Shown piece after piece: positions 19,401-27,732 of a stretch of DNA of 64,000 bases. The translations under genes were made by a program, and so were the position numbers. This DNA comes from Dyella nitratireducens (GTDB lineage Bacteria; Pseudomonadota; Gammaproteobacteria; Xanthomonadales; Rhodanobacteraceae), in contig NZ_BMJA01000001.1 of NCBI RefSeq assembly GCF_014642835.1, positions 62,001 through 126,000 of the forward strand, given 5' to 3'. The notes under the pieces are model-generated. The model saw only the letters and a list, made by a program, of their open reading frames with translations, was not told the origin of the DNA and made no database searches. Numbering within the stretch: position 1 is the first letter of the stretch; the number at the start of each line of letters is the position of its first letter.

Positions 19401-22064
19401 GTCGGTGACTTGTTTGCCTGCGCCCTGCAGGTAGGCTGTGGTGGTGGTCAGCGAGCCCAGTTCGCTGTCTTCTTGTGTCTGGATTTCACGCTCCAGCGCG
19501 TCGTAGGCGTGATGAGTGCCGGTCGTGACGGCAGTGATATCCGGGGTGCCGTACACCGGATATGAGGCGAACGTCGTCGCACCAGTCCAGTCGTAGCTGG
19601 TTGCGATGGTGATGTCCTGGCTGCCGTTGGAGGTATCGCTCAGGATCGGGCGCAGCTTGGCATCAAAAAAGGTGGTGGTGACAGCATTGCCGACCGTCGT
19701 CTTGCGATCCCAATGAAGACCCGAGATACCACGCTCTGTGGCACTGGTGGGCGTGTAGGTGAAGGTCTTCGAATACCACGACACGCTGTCGTTGGTGGGA
19801 TAGGTGATCTGGCTGATGCGGCCGATCGGGTCGTAGCTGTATTGCGTGGTGTTGCCATTCTGATCGGTGATCGACGTGATCTGACCTAGGTCATCGACGA
19901 CCAGCGCTTCCGTGCCGCCGTCCGGATAATCGATTTGCTGCGGAATGCCACGGTAATAATTGCTGAGATTGGTCGTATTGGAGTCGCCATCCGTAAAACT
20001 AGCCAGTTGCCCTGCGCTGTTGTAGGTGTAGCTCATCATGAACTCGCCAAAGCGCGAGCGCGATTGCAGCAGGTCGAGGCTGTTGTAAGTGTTGGAAATC
20101 TCTGTTTCGTTTGTGGTGTTGTTGACGATCGTCTGCGGCAAGCCCAATACCCACAAGTTGGGGTCGTTGAGATAGCTGGTGGTTTCTTCGATGGACTGCT
20201 GGCCCGAGATCGAGTTATAGCGTTTTACATCCGTCGCGTGCGCGTAGGCATCGTAGGCCAGCGCTTGCCACGTGTAGGTATCGCCACCTTCAGAACCTTC
20301 TTCAACAGTCTGGCGCAGTTGCAATGGCGCCAGTTCCTCCGTCTGTGCGTGATTGTTGCGGCCCTGCAAATCAAGGCCATATTGTGACGGCCACGGCCAT
20401 GGCCACGTTTGACCTGCAGGCGGCAGCGGAGCGTAGCTGTCAATTTCCGAACGCAATAGCGTGGCACCGGACCCGTTGCCTTGGTAGTAATCCGTGCGTT
20501 GCAGCTGTCCCTCGGTATAGTCCCATTTATTGCTATAGGTATAGCGGACATCGTTGCCATTGGGATCGATGACGTCAGTGTAGACGGTCGAAGCACATGT
20601 ACCACTTGCATAGCAAGCGTCAGCATTTGAGCTTTGGTTGGGCGGCGAATAACTATACGTCCAGTTCTCAGTGGCCACGCCCGCGCCCGAGATGCTCTTG
20701 CTGGTAATAGTAGGTTGGAAGTATTCCTCGGGATAGGTGTAGTACGGCGGATCGCTTGTTTGGCTGCTTGAGCCCCAACACACCTTGGAGATGTAGGAGC
20801 GACCATGCGGCATCACGGTTAAGGTGAACGTGCCCGTTAGTCCAGACGGGTGGGTCACCGTTCCCGTGACCGTAGCTTCGTCAACGACACCCGGATTATT
20901 TTGGTTGCAGTCAGCGGTTTGCGACATGGTGATGGGCGTCGTTTGGAAAGCGCCCAAGTTGTAGCCCCACGCGCTTCCGTCAGGCAGCGTGACCCCCGTG
21001 AGTATGGGAAGCGCTGAATTGCTCGTGTTGTAGGTATAGGTCCAAGTGCGCGGAGCAACGTTTGATGCTTGCGCCGTGACCGAGGTGATGAGGTAACCGG
21101 TCGAGTCGTAGCCTATCGTCACCGAGCGCCCATCGCTCGCCGTAATGCCAGTGAGATTGCCATTGGCGTTGTTGTACGTGTACGTCAGCGAATTGCCGAA
21201 CCTGTCCACCACTCGCGTGACATACATGAACGCGTCGTTGCGCTCGAGCAAATTGCTGGACGCAACCATCGGCTTGATACCGGTGAGGGCTGCTTTCATG
21301 GCCGCCGGTGCGGTACCGAGCGGCTCAGTCAGTGTGGTCATTGGGCGGTACACCAAGTGTGTGAAGGTGTACTGCGTGCCGTCTGGCGCTACCGCAATGA
21401 AGCCCTGGCCGCCGTCGTCCGCCGCATTGGAGGCGGTACAGCTGATCATCCAATTTTGCTTGGTGACGATGCCGTAGGTCGAGGTACCCGCTGCTGGTGC
21501 CAGCGTGTTGGCCTGTGCCCGCGGCATCAGGTCCTGGCTGCCAGCACCCGGCACGATCAAGTGATAGCCGTACCACCATTGATCCGAGCCCCAGGGGTCA
21601 CCACCTTGAATCGCCGAAGCTGTAGGCGGAGCTCCAAAGTTGGAGCAACGATTGCTGGTGCTCAGGCCATTGGTGATCCAACCTGTATTGCCGCCCTGGA
21701 TCTTGGCGACAACGGCCGTTTCAATGCGCGGAATATTGAGATCCCAGTCGGCAAACGGCCGCTCTGCGTCGAAGGAGTAACTAAGTGGGCTAGTCGTGGA
21801 CAACGAGCGCGCTATCACCAGCGCAGGCCCATTTCCCGAAAGGCTCACATCAGTCTCTTCAAACGACAGCTCACCGTTGTAAGGACTGATGTTCTCGCCA
21901 AAAGGGTTATTCCCTAGCGGCTCGATGTCCTGGTTGACCTTGATGAGCTGGAGGTATTCCTGGTCGGGCGTAACGGTCTGCGATTGCGACCACGCATTCG
22001 CCGAAAGACCGCATCCCACCAGTAATCCAATTACGAAACTGCCCCAAACCTTGGCGCTTCCCAT
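16401..22064 (-). CDS. Giant secreted YD-repeat (Rhs) protein ending in six Fn3 domains
   Basis: Predicted secreted shell protein of 1887 residues. The ATG at 22064 has an AAGGGGATTGAGG leader and a signal peptide (GSFVIGLLVGCGLSANAWSQ); the frame is open to 22157. The N-terminal part (NPFGENISPYNGELSFEE) resembles WapA/Rhs openings. From about residue 330 to 1335 there are many YD repeats (YTYDALNRLTN, YSYDEVGNILTV, YGYDNQGNRNNL). The last canonical Rhs segment is YVYLGTKLIAKH, near residue 1335. There the protein leaves the usual Rhs layout: instead of the terminal core and toxin it has about 540 residues in six Fn3-like repeats with the motif YQVQACNxxGCxxWSN. The missing core segment is found in the separate downstream genes at 14096 and 10866. 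Probably the first gene of the minus-strand operon. Confidence 0.88.
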   Translation of the reverse strand: MGSAKVWGSFVIGLLVGCGLSANAWSQSQTVTPDQEYLQLIKVNQDIEPLGNNPFGENISPYNGELSFEETDVSLSGNGPALVIARSLSTTSPLSYSFDAERPFADWDLNIPRIETAVVAKIQGGNTGWITNGLSTSNRCSNFGAPPTASAIQGGDPWGSDQWWYGYHLIVPGAGSQDLMPRAQANTLAPAAGTSTYGIVTKQNWMISCTASNAADDGGQGFIAVAPDGTQYTFTHLVYRPMTTLTEPLGTAPAAMKAALTGIKPMVASSNLLERNDAFMYVTRVVDRFGNSLTYTYNNANGNLTGITASDGRSVTIGYDSTGYLITSVTAQASNVAPRTWTYTYNTSNSALPILTGVTLPDGSAWGYNLGAFQTTPITMSQTADCNQNNPGVVDEATVTGTVTHPSGLTGTFTLTVMPHGRSYISKVCWGSSSQTSDPPYYTYPEEYFQPTITSKSISGAGVATENWTYSYSPPNQSSNADACYASGTCASTVYTDVIDPNGNDVRYTYSNKWDYTEGQLQRTDYYQGNGSGATLLRSEIDSYAPLPPAGQTWPWPWPSQYGLDLQGRNNHAQTEELAPLQLRQTVEEGSEGGDTYTWQALAYDAYAHATDVKRYNSISGQQSIEETTSYLNDPNLWVLGLPQTIVNNTTNETEISNTYNSLDLLQSRSRFGEFMMSYTYNSAGQLASFTDGDSNTTNLSNYYRGIPQQIDYPDGGTEALVVDDLGQITSITDQNGNTTQYSYDPIGRISQITYPTNDSVSWYSKTFTYTPTSATERGISGLHWDRKTTVGNAVTTTFFDAKLRPILSDTSNGSQDITIATSYDWTGATTFASYPVYGTPDITAVTTGTHHAYDALEREIQTQEDSELGSLTTTTAYLQGAGKQVTDPKSNVTTTYYQVFDEPEYKDPTQVSAPAGVTQSIARDIYGNPTSITQSGAYGSENDSITKTLMYDSYHRLCRTTEPESGSTVMAYDTANNLAWSAQGQTITDGTCGQSDVATSAQTVRTYDPMNRVLSITPPAGTQDTNYSYDEVGNILTVSSGVTQQQFTYDTRNLLTTQALSVPGYAWALGYSYDGYGHVNAIGYPSYNGSSEGVAYNPDALGRATQVGSYATSIAYFPNTQVSGFNYGNGASYVAQQNARQLLSNFSYGAGSTLNVSEDYTYDADGNITNVNDLVPNGTRSKVFTYDALNRLTNATASGLYGTETYTYDALNNLRSRVTGGNTLTLNYNASNQLASVSQGASTTTTYGYDNQGNRNNLSSGGTTTTYGFDAENQLLQVSGVESYAYDAAGRRVTKTGTNGAATAYYFYDQAGQLMYEFDPGSATGTNYVYLGTKLIAKHVTSQVAVPTGITVNPNPNDGNFTVSWNAVAGATSYTLETTNGAGSTTVVYSGSAASTAQTVTTGGTQFYQLQACNSSGCSGWADISVGIWPAIPTFNPLPAGTDNGAYTVAWSAPAGASTYDVQVSTDGGNTWAALATGTTSTSIAQQGNVTGSYIYRVQAHNRTVSGTAGWRTSATVTVNTNYGVVPTPTPTLVVPATSYTGSATITWTAATPITGYTLQQSANGGSTWTTVPTGTGTNATVSGLTNGSYVYQLKACNTAGGGSACTGWVTASPMVVTLPPSPAPTASVQTTNSSTGTYIVDWSGNNEATSYTVQMQVNGGAWTTVQTGTGTAYDATGQTDATYSYRVESCNVGGCSGWSNTVTTSVLLPPASAPSLSGGGTSNSGSYGVSWSGVATATSYNLQENVNGGGWTTVQSNSATSWSTSGRGDGTYQYQVQACNASGCGPWSNVVTETVSLVPSTPSISTSLSGPNGKWVVHVSWSSTNATSYTLMMKQGTGSASKIYSGSATTWSQLYTTEAQLQFQVQACNSVGCSAWSNWAAADVP

Positions 22065-22180
22065 CCTCAATCCCCTTGATTGATTCCCTGGTTCCTTTGG
22101 CTGCGCATTGCGCGCAACGCTTTTTCTAAATTCGGAGATAAGTGACGGCGCTGTCAATATGCCGTTGGCAAAAAATTTTT

Positions 22181-22198
22181 ATCGCATAAATTTGCGAT
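22181..22198. promoter_or_regulatory. Palindrome upstream of the Rhs operon
   Basis: ATCGCA-taaatt-TGCGAT, a perfect 6-bp inverted repeat in an AT-rich stretch, lies about 117 bp upstream of the Rhs start. It could be an operator or part of the promoter. No matching regulator gene is adjacent. The rest of the 22065-22421 gap shows nothing else I can name. Confidence 0.3.
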
Positions 22199-22421
22199 CA
22201 AACTATCTGATTTAAACAGGACACCTAAGCTGGTGTGTTTCCTCACGAATCTTATGAATGTTCAATCCTGTGCCTCTGCTGCAACGAACCAATAATGCAG
22301 TGACTAGCAGCGTCATACCTAGCCGGGAGCTTGTCATTCTCCTAGACATTCGTGCGGCCCCTCCTTTGCTTACACATGACGGACTGGATTACGTATCGTC
22401 CCCTAATGACCGGAGGAACAC

Positions 22422-23042
22422 ATGCCTTCTTACTTCATTGAAATGGGCCAAGGCATCGTTGCGAAAAGCAACGATCTACTCATCACCACCTCGACATTGC
22501 ATACATGCACGTTTATCGCAGGCTTTAATGCACAGGTGGGTTACGCAGGAGCCTTCCACTATCCCGCGGGATATCTCAGAGTCCGCTATCGCTATGAGTA
22601 CCCTGAAGACGCGCCCCTGACGGCAGACGGCATACCAAATGCTCCCATGATTCGTCGCCCGATCCACAATAGGACGTTCCGGCGTAAAGACGGAGTCGTC
22701 AACAACATGACCGATTGGATCAGAACACTACGGCCAACCATGGTCGTGCTGGTCTTTGGCTCGACAATCCATGCTACGGGAGACATGCTCGGCGAGCGGG
22801 TTGTAGAGAAGGATTTCCGTAAAGTCAGAGATTGGGTTTTAGGCCATTGCCCCAACGCCGTTATCAGAACAAAGATGGAAGCCAACGCTGCCATGATCGT
22901 TGCCGATGGAAAAATGGGTGTCTCATCGACACAGGATCTAGAGTCGAGGCATCGGGTGGATTTATCCAACGGGCAAATCAATTTACAAAACATGCTCGCA
23001 GGACGGTATCCCGGATACACCCTGTTTGGCCAAAGGGAGTAG
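22422..23042 (+). CDS. CheD-like deamidase-fold protein beside the Rhs locus
   Basis: Protein of 206 residues with a strong GGAGG ribosome site. I base the call on the active-site spacing. In CheD of Thermotoga the catalytic triad is Thr21, Cys27, His44; here Thr23, Cys29 and His46 keep the same gaps (6 and 17). The surroundings also fit: GQGIVAKSNDLLITTSTLHT then C, compared with the CheD opening where a short strand and variable residues precede LGSC, and later VGYAGAFHYPAG compared with GAMAHVMLP. The C-terminal half (about residues 85-206) includes NMTDWIRTLRPTMVVLVFG and a segment IRTKMEANAAMIVADG. No chemotaxis genes are near, so it need not act on receptors. Glutamine deamidases of this superfamily also occur as toxins (CNF, BLF1). 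It is divergent from the Rhs operon. Fold likely, function open. Confidence 0.6.
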   Translation: MPSYFIEMGQGIVAKSNDLLITTSTLHTCTFIAGFNAQVGYAGAFHYPAGYLRVRYRYEYPEDAPLTADGIPNAPMIRRPIHNRTFRRKDGVVNNMTDWIRTLRPTMVVLVFGSTIHATGDMLGERVVEKDFRKVRDWVLGHCPNAVIRTKMEANAAMIVADGKMGVSSTQDLESRHRVDLSNGQINLQNMLAGRYPGYTLFGQRE

Positions 23043-23119
23043 AGCAAATATTGACTCAGCTGACCTATTTTGAAGTCCTTCCTGCCAATGAATAAAAGGT
23101 AACAATATATGGATCTTAG

Positions 23120-23341
23120 CCTGAGTTTTCCCACTTTTTTGCCTGCAATTCCAGCGAAATCCGGGGACTACCTCGACTCCATTTCGAAGCAAATCGTCAT
23201 TCCGGCGAAGGCCGGAATCCATGCTTCGTACTGGCCATGGATTCCGGCCTTCGCCGGAATGACGAGCCGCTCTGAAACAGTATTGTTGTGAACTTCGATT
23301 TTCCTAACAGAAAGACGGAAAAAATGTGGGAATGCCTCAGG
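23120..23341. mobile_element. MITE-like element with terminal inverted repeats around a REP pair
   Basis: Left end CCTGAGTTTTCCCACTTTTT (23120) and right end AAAAAATGTGGGAATGCC-TCAGG (to 23341) are imperfect inverted repeats of about 25 bp. Inside lies a palindromic pair, CATTCCGGCGAAGGCCGGAA and its complement (23199-23268). No coding capacity. The same ends and interior occur at 32331-32604, and the right end at 28169-28194. It fills most of the gap between 23043 and 23383. Confidence 0.55.
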
Positions 23342-23383
23342 ATCTGAGCCCCACCCTAACGATGACTCTGGATAAAAGAAAAC

Positions 23384-23884
23384 TCAGGCATTTATGTGTA
23401 GCTCGATGACCGCGATGGCTTCATCGGGTGTAAGGACAGCGGTGTCGATAACCACATGCGGCTCCTCCCAGGGTACGTAGTGGCGCTCCAAGACGTCCTG
23501 CCATGTCGGCAAAATGAGAGCATCGATATCCTCTCGCCGTGTCTCAACGCGGCGGCGATGCTCGATGGGGTCGGAGCACACGATCTCGATTTCGACCATT
23601 CTCACCTGTGCACGGGCTGCGGTAGCTCGCCATCCCTCGCGACTCTCGCGAACCGGATTCACACAATCCGCAACGACGGTAAGGCCATTCATCAGATTGG
23701 ATGATGCCAACGCATTGGCCACAACGTAACCTGCTGGACCGACGTCTGCGGCAAGCACTCCTGACTGCCGAATTGCTTGCTCAATCGCATCGATGCGGAG
23801 GTAGAGCGCCGACCGTCGAGCTGCTATCTGCCTGGCAATTGTCGTTTTGCCGGTTCCCGGCAGACCACCGAACACAATCAACAT
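23384..23884 (-). CDS. P-loop nucleotide kinase (AAA_33-type)
   Basis: Small ATP-binding protein of about 166 residues. The P-loop GGLPGTGKTTIA is at residues 6-17, followed by LYLRIDAIEQAIR, the usual DxxR-like segment of small-molecule or antibiotic kinases such as chloramphenicol 3-O-phosphotransferase and zeta-like kinases. VVADCVNPVRESREGW (substrate/Walker B strand) and an Arg-rich lid (HRRRVETRRED) come next. A GGAGGGG lies 8 bases before the ATG at 23884, but only 2 before that at 23890, so I chose the former. The substrate cannot be read from the sequence. It stands alone between repeats. Confidence 0.75.
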   Translation of the reverse strand: MLIVFGGLPGTGKTTIARQIAARRSALYLRIDAIEQAIRQSGVLAADVGPAGYVVANALASSNLMNGLTVVADCVNPVRESREGWRATAARAQVRMVEIEIVCSDPIEHRRRVETRREDIDALILPTWQDVLERHYVPWEEPHVVIDTAVLTPDEAIAVIELHINA

Positions 23885-24076
23885 GGTCATCCCCTCCGTG
23901 AGTCCAGTTGCCCTGTTTTGACATCGCTTTGAAACAGGGAATGGTTTTGAATAGCGCAGAAAGTCGCATCACGCTTCCCTACTCCCATCGAAGCCACCGC
24001 TAAAGCGAGAGCATCAACACAGCTCGCTAATGCGCCCTAACGGTTGAACAAGCCTTTTCCACAAGGAGCGAGAAAA

Positions 24077-24682
24077 ATGTTTTTTCACCACGATCATACG
24101 CATACCAGCAACATTAGCGGTCAACTTCAACCCGGCAAGTCACCGGAACTCTACGCGGCAGTCGTCGGCACGATCGTGCAGGACTCCGAGAAGCCCATCA
24201 CAGGCCGCAGCGGAGACCATTTGCAGTTCTATCTCGATATCGGGAACGGCCTGCGCTATCAGGTCGACGTCAACACGCAGTCCGTCGATGGATCCGCTGT
24301 CGATGTCTACATCGCTGACCAAGACCTTGGCAACAGCGCAGCAAACACCACCGATCCATTCGGCCCGCCCGCCTACGGGGTCTTTCCAAACGCGCAATTG
24401 AGTTACCAAGCCATGGGGCTGAGCGACGCAAACTTTGCTCCCGTGACTTATTTTCGGCTTGACGGCCAGCTCAAAGCGGCCCTTAGCACCTCCACGTTCG
24501 TCACGGTCTACGGGTTGACTTTCGAAGACGGCGACAACGTCAGGGGTGTCCATGAAACCCATTTCAACGAAGGAAAGACAAACCAGGACGGCGCGGTGGT
24601 TGTGTACTGGACGGACTCAAGCACGGGTAACCCCAAGCGGACATGGTTCTTCTTCAAGTTCAACAACCAGCATATTGGCTAG
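24077..24682 (+). CDS. DUF2278 (YukJ-like) family protein
   Basis: Protein of 201 residues starting at 24077, eight bases after AAGGAG; the frame is open to 24044. The middle holds QFYLDIGNGLRYQVDVNTQS, and the C-terminus has GVHETHFNEGKTNQDGAVVV and TWFFFKFNNQHIG. This matches the DUF2278 pattern as I know it: a short beta domain for a small-molecule or cell-surface role, ending in G-h-H-x-x-H-x-N-Q/E-G and an F-x-x-F-x-x-Q end. No signal peptide. Biochemical role unknown. It stands alone, with a kinase divergent and a peptidase convergent. Confidence 0.55.
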   Translation: MFFHHDHTHTSNISGQLQPGKSPELYAAVVGTIVQDSEKPITGRSGDHLQFYLDIGNGLRYQVDVNTQSVDGSAVDVYIADQDLGNSAANTTDPFGPPAYGVFPNAQLSYQAMGLSDANFAPVTYFRLDGQLKAALSTSTFVTVYGLTFEDGDNVRGVHETHFNEGKTNQDGAVVVYWTDSSTGNPKRTWFFFKFNNQHIG

Positions 24683-24711
24683 AAGATATTAGAAAAGGCA
24701 GGTTTGACGAT

Positions 24712-24793
24712 GGGTCGTCCCGGCGAACGCCGGGATTCAATGTATTTGAGCCTCAAGTCGCCAGGCCCCGGCTTTCGCCGGAGCGACGGACAT
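24712..24793. repeat. REP pair
   Basis: GTCGTCCCGGCGAACGCCGG and, 50 bp on, CCCCGGCTTTCGCCGGAGCG form two facing palindromes of the dispersed family seen also near 28.0, 45.7, 52.9, 54.5 and 58.2 kb. It lies between two convergent genes. Confidence 0.65.
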
Positions 24794-24865
24794 GGAGTGA
24801 ACGGCTTATTAAAATTCGACGCTAACGTGTGCTTGGCACGAGATCAGATCGGCTCACGGCACAAT

Positions 24866-26830
24866 TCAATGCACGTTGGTGGACGTCGATGCGGAAGCTT
24901 GCTGATTCGCACCTGATGCTGCCGGCGATGTATCAGCCGTCTTCATGTCCAGGTTGGCATCCAAAAAGCCCAGCAGATGCGTATAGAAGTCGATACGATG
25001 ATTTGTATCAATCAAACCATGGCCTTCGTCGTTATAGCGCAGATATTCCGGCGCGCTTCCTGCACTGGTGAGTGCGCTGCGCATTTCCTCGGCATGATAG
25101 ATCGGGACGCGACCATCAAGACCACCGTGCGCCAGCAACACTGGCACCTTGATATCGGCGGCGTGCTTGCTCGGTGAACGGCTATCCAGCTCTGCTTTGT
25201 CGCTGCCTAGTACGCGATGCAGGTAGGAGATGCCAAGATCGCTGCGATGCGTGTCTCCCCACAAATACTGCTTGGATAGATCGTACACACCGGCCAGCCC
25301 AACAGCGCAACGGTACAGCTTTGGCTCGCGAACGACGCCCATCAAGGCCGCATAGCCACCATAACTGCCCCCATAGATACAAATACGCTTGGGATCAGCA
25401 ATACCTTGCTCGATGGCCCAGTGCGTGGCGTCGGTCACGTCGTCCTGCATGGCAGCGCCCCACTGCATGTAGCCGCGTTCCTTAAAGGGAAGACCAAACC
25501 CGCCCGATCCGCGAAAATTGACGCGCACGACGGCATAACCGTGCTGTGCCAACAACTGCACTTCGGGGTCGAATGCCCAATCATCGCGTATCGTATACGG
25601 CCCGCCGTGCACCATCACGACCGTAGGCACGGGACCGGAGCCACCAGCTGGCCGTGTCACAAAACCGTACAAGGTAAGCCCGTCGCGGGCCTTCATCTCA
25701 AATGGCTCGCTGGGCAGGCCCTTCTTTGGGTCGACCGCAGGGTATCTGCGTGCCAGCAGATCTGCCTTGTGATGGACCACGTCGAGCAAGTAGAACGCAC
25801 CGGGATCGCGATCGTTTTCCGTAGACACAATGACCAGATTGCCATCCGTACTGGCACTCTTCACGCCACACATGGAATCGGGAAAGGCCTTGTTGATCGC
25901 CATACGCCAGCGGGCATCCATGCTTGCAGGATCCCAAAATCGGGCTTGAGGACGCCCCGGGCCGAACATTGCTCCGATCGGTTCACGCCGGTCCATCGAG
26001 TAGATGATGCTTAACGGATCGGACACGGTATCGCGTAGCAGCAAAGTTCGTGTACCGGTCGCAAAATCATAGCGTTCGATGCTGTCGGGGCCGTCTCGAT
26101 GTTGAACTTGCAAATAGGCTGATCGATTGTCGCGAGAGATTCCAACGGGAAAAATGTCGATGTTGCTGACACTCTCGTCGTTGAGCGGCTTCCAGTCCGT
26201 ACCATTATCGGTCACGTAAAGCTTGGATTGATCTTTGTCATCCTCGGCCCAGGCGAAACGAATAGCGCCTGAATGATCGGCACTGAAGCTCGCATCCTCG
26301 ACAGGTGCCAACGCAACCCTCTTGCGACTCCCCTCACGCAAATCATTCACATCCAGAAGCGCGGCTTCGTAAATGCATCCGTGAGCATCTTTGTGTTCGC
26401 AAGAGCTAACCAGTATGTGCTCGTCATCATTATCTATCGTGCCGATGAAGTTATCCGGGAACGTCACCGGATGTGTGGTGTTCATACGGAACAGATAAAG
26501 CCAAGGTTCCTGGACGGAAACCCCAGCGTCGCCACGCAGGCGGTTCATGCCGACGACCAATTTGTCGGAACCAAGCCACGTCATACTCAAAATATCTGCA
26601 CCAGGGCCGAGATTAAGGCTCTTGAACAGCGTCCGATCAGCGGAGTTCAAAACCAGTACAAAACTTCCACCCTCTTCGTGCCTGGCAACGGCGATGTATT
26701 TGCCGTCAGGCGATAACTCCATCGCCTCGTGCTCAGCGCGCCCGATCAGTGCGCGGCTGTTTGTATCAAGTGCAAACGTAGTCTGTGGCGCGGCGGATAA
26801 CGCCACGGCCAATAGCAAGCTCCCCAGCAT
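24866..26830 (-). CDS. S9 family serine peptidase (prolyl oligopeptidase/acylaminoacyl peptidase type), exported
   Basis: Predicted periplasmic or secreted peptidase acting on short peptides. A signal peptide (MLGSLLLAVALSAAPQTTFA) starts at the ATG at 26830, 7 bases after a GGGGG; the frame is open to 26848. The first 380 residues are a beta-propeller (ELSPDGKYIAVARHEEG, LNLGPGADILSMTWLGSDKL). The C-terminal alpha/beta-hydrolase domain holds GGPYTIRDDWAFDPEVQLLA, the nucleophile motif CIYGGSYGGYAAL, the acid in GGLDGRVPIYHAEEM and the His in NDEGHGLID. Length and order are normal for S9C-type enzymes. It is convergent with the DUF2278 gene. No operon partners. Confidence 0.92.
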   Translation of the reverse strand: MLGSLLLAVALSAAPQTTFALDTNSRALIGRAEHEAMELSPDGKYIAVARHEEGGSFVLVLNSADRTLFKSLNLGPGADILSMTWLGSDKLVVGMNRLRGDAGVSVQEPWLYLFRMNTTHPVTFPDNFIGTIDNDDEHILVSSCEHKDAHGCIYEAALLDVNDLREGSRKRVALAPVEDASFSADHSGAIRFAWAEDDKDQSKLYVTDNGTDWKPLNDESVSNIDIFPVGISRDNRSAYLQVQHRDGPDSIERYDFATGTRTLLLRDTVSDPLSIIYSMDRREPIGAMFGPGRPQARFWDPASMDARWRMAINKAFPDSMCGVKSASTDGNLVIVSTENDRDPGAFYLLDVVHHKADLLARRYPAVDPKKGLPSEPFEMKARDGLTLYGFVTRPAGGSGPVPTVVMVHGGPYTIRDDWAFDPEVQLLAQHGYAVVRVNFRGSGGFGLPFKERGYMQWGAAMQDDVTDATHWAIEQGIADPKRICIYGGSYGGYAALMGVVREPKLYRCAVGLAGVYDLSKQYLWGDTHRSDLGISYLHRVLGSDKAELDSRSPSKHAADIKVPVLLAHGGLDGRVPIYHAEEMRSALTSAGSAPEYLRYNDEGHGLIDTNHRIDFYTHLLGFLDANLDMKTADTSPAASGANQQASASTSTNVH

Positions 26831-26867
26831 GTTCGTCCCCCTATCCATGTTCGAACCCGCCTATTTA

Positions 26868-26956
26868 GCCATTTTTTAGGGCGGCGCAACAGATGCAGCA
26901 GGGATAGAATATTGGATCGCGACAGAGCGAAGCAGCAATTACCCTTAAAAAATGGC
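26868..26956. repeat. Inverted repeat, about 14 bp arms
   Basis: GCCATTTTTTAGGG (26868) and CCCTTAAAAAATGGC (26942) are inverted copies separated by about 60 bp, upstream of the S9 peptidase gene. It may be a short mobile relic or a transcript stem. The remaining gap up to 27170 shows nothing I can name. Confidence 0.4.
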
Positions 26957-27170
26957 CGGTTACGCGGCTTTTGAGTAGATTGTGCCCACGCCGCATTTCA
27001 TGACGACCCGATCCCCATGCGCCTGGCAGCCTAATCAGAAACCGCAAGGGTCAAAACCTGCGAGCTAATCACGTCGTCGTTATCGCGTATCTCACTGAAA
27101 TAGGTAGCGGTTGGACCGGACGTTATTACCTAAAAACCCCCTACCCAGGATAGCAGTCAACGTGCGGGCT

Positions 27171-27458
27171 TTAGTTTGATCTTGGCGAATGCCCTAGAGC
27201 ACACACGCGCATTCTCGACAACACAGCATTGAGGCCAACGGTAAAGACAGCCCAGATGTAAATCGGTTTTATGTAACGAAGGTAAGGTGCCGCCGTCCGC
27301 TGATCGGGCGTGTCGCAGAAACACCCAGATTCGGCGAGCTCCAGGTTGCTGCCATCCCATTGCCATGAGAAAGGTGCACGCTTCACTTCGACTTGGCTAG
27401 AGCGTGTGCCCATGTCCTCCAGGCATTCTTCTTCAAACCAGATAAACACGCCCCCCAT
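27171..27458 (-). CDS. Possible small membrane-anchored protein
   Basis: A frame of about 95 residues starting MGGVFIWFEEECLEDMG with protein-like composition (APFSWQWDGSNLELAESG) and one hydrophobic segment (PIYIWAVFTVGLNAVL). No ribosome site is convincing and I know no relatives. It would be divergent from the membrane protein at 27478 with only about 20 bp between the starts. It may be a real small gene or chance coding. Confidence 0.3.
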   Translation of the reverse strand: MGGVFIWFEEECLEDMGTRSSQVEVKRAPFSWQWDGSNLELAESGCFCDTPDQRTAAPYLRYIKPIYIWAVFTVGLNAVLSRMRVCALGHSPRSN

Positions 27459-27477
27459 CCGGCAATGGGACGGGGCC

Positions 27478-27732
27478 ATGCCGATTCTCATGTCCATGGT
27501 TGTGCTGCTGATGATCGGCATGGAATTATGGAAACACGGCCTGCACGCACCTCATCATGACGAAGGCACCGTGGATCACATCGCCATGCTACTGATGTAT
27601 GGGCAGATCCCGATCATGTGCTGGTTTGTAGCGTGGAGGCGCCACCCGGTTCGAAGCATCCTGCCGACGCTCGCGATTCAATTGGCGCTCTGGGCGACCA
27701 CGTTTGCTTTAGCGGCTTTGCTGACCCATTAG
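27478..27732 (+). CDS. Small inner-membrane protein with three predicted helices
   Basis: Protein of 84 residues from the ATG at 27478, behind GGGACGGGG. Three hydrophobic segments are visible: MPILMSMVVLLMIGMELW, HIAMLLMYGQIPIMCWFVAW and TLAIQLALWATTFALAALLT. They are joined by a His-rich loop (HGLHAPHHDEGTVDH) that might bind metal. The longer upstream frame (27310) is not supported. I do not recognise a family. No operon partner; repeats follow. Confidence 0.55.
   Translation: MPILMSMVVLLMIGMELWKHGLHAPHHDEGTVDHIAMLLMYGQIPIMCWFVAWRRHPVRSILPTLAIQLALWATTFALAALLTH

Noticed and set aside
17559-19565. 668-codon plus-strand open frame
   Set aside because: Antisense of the Rhs YD repeats; its repeat pattern mirrors the sense strand and no family is visible.
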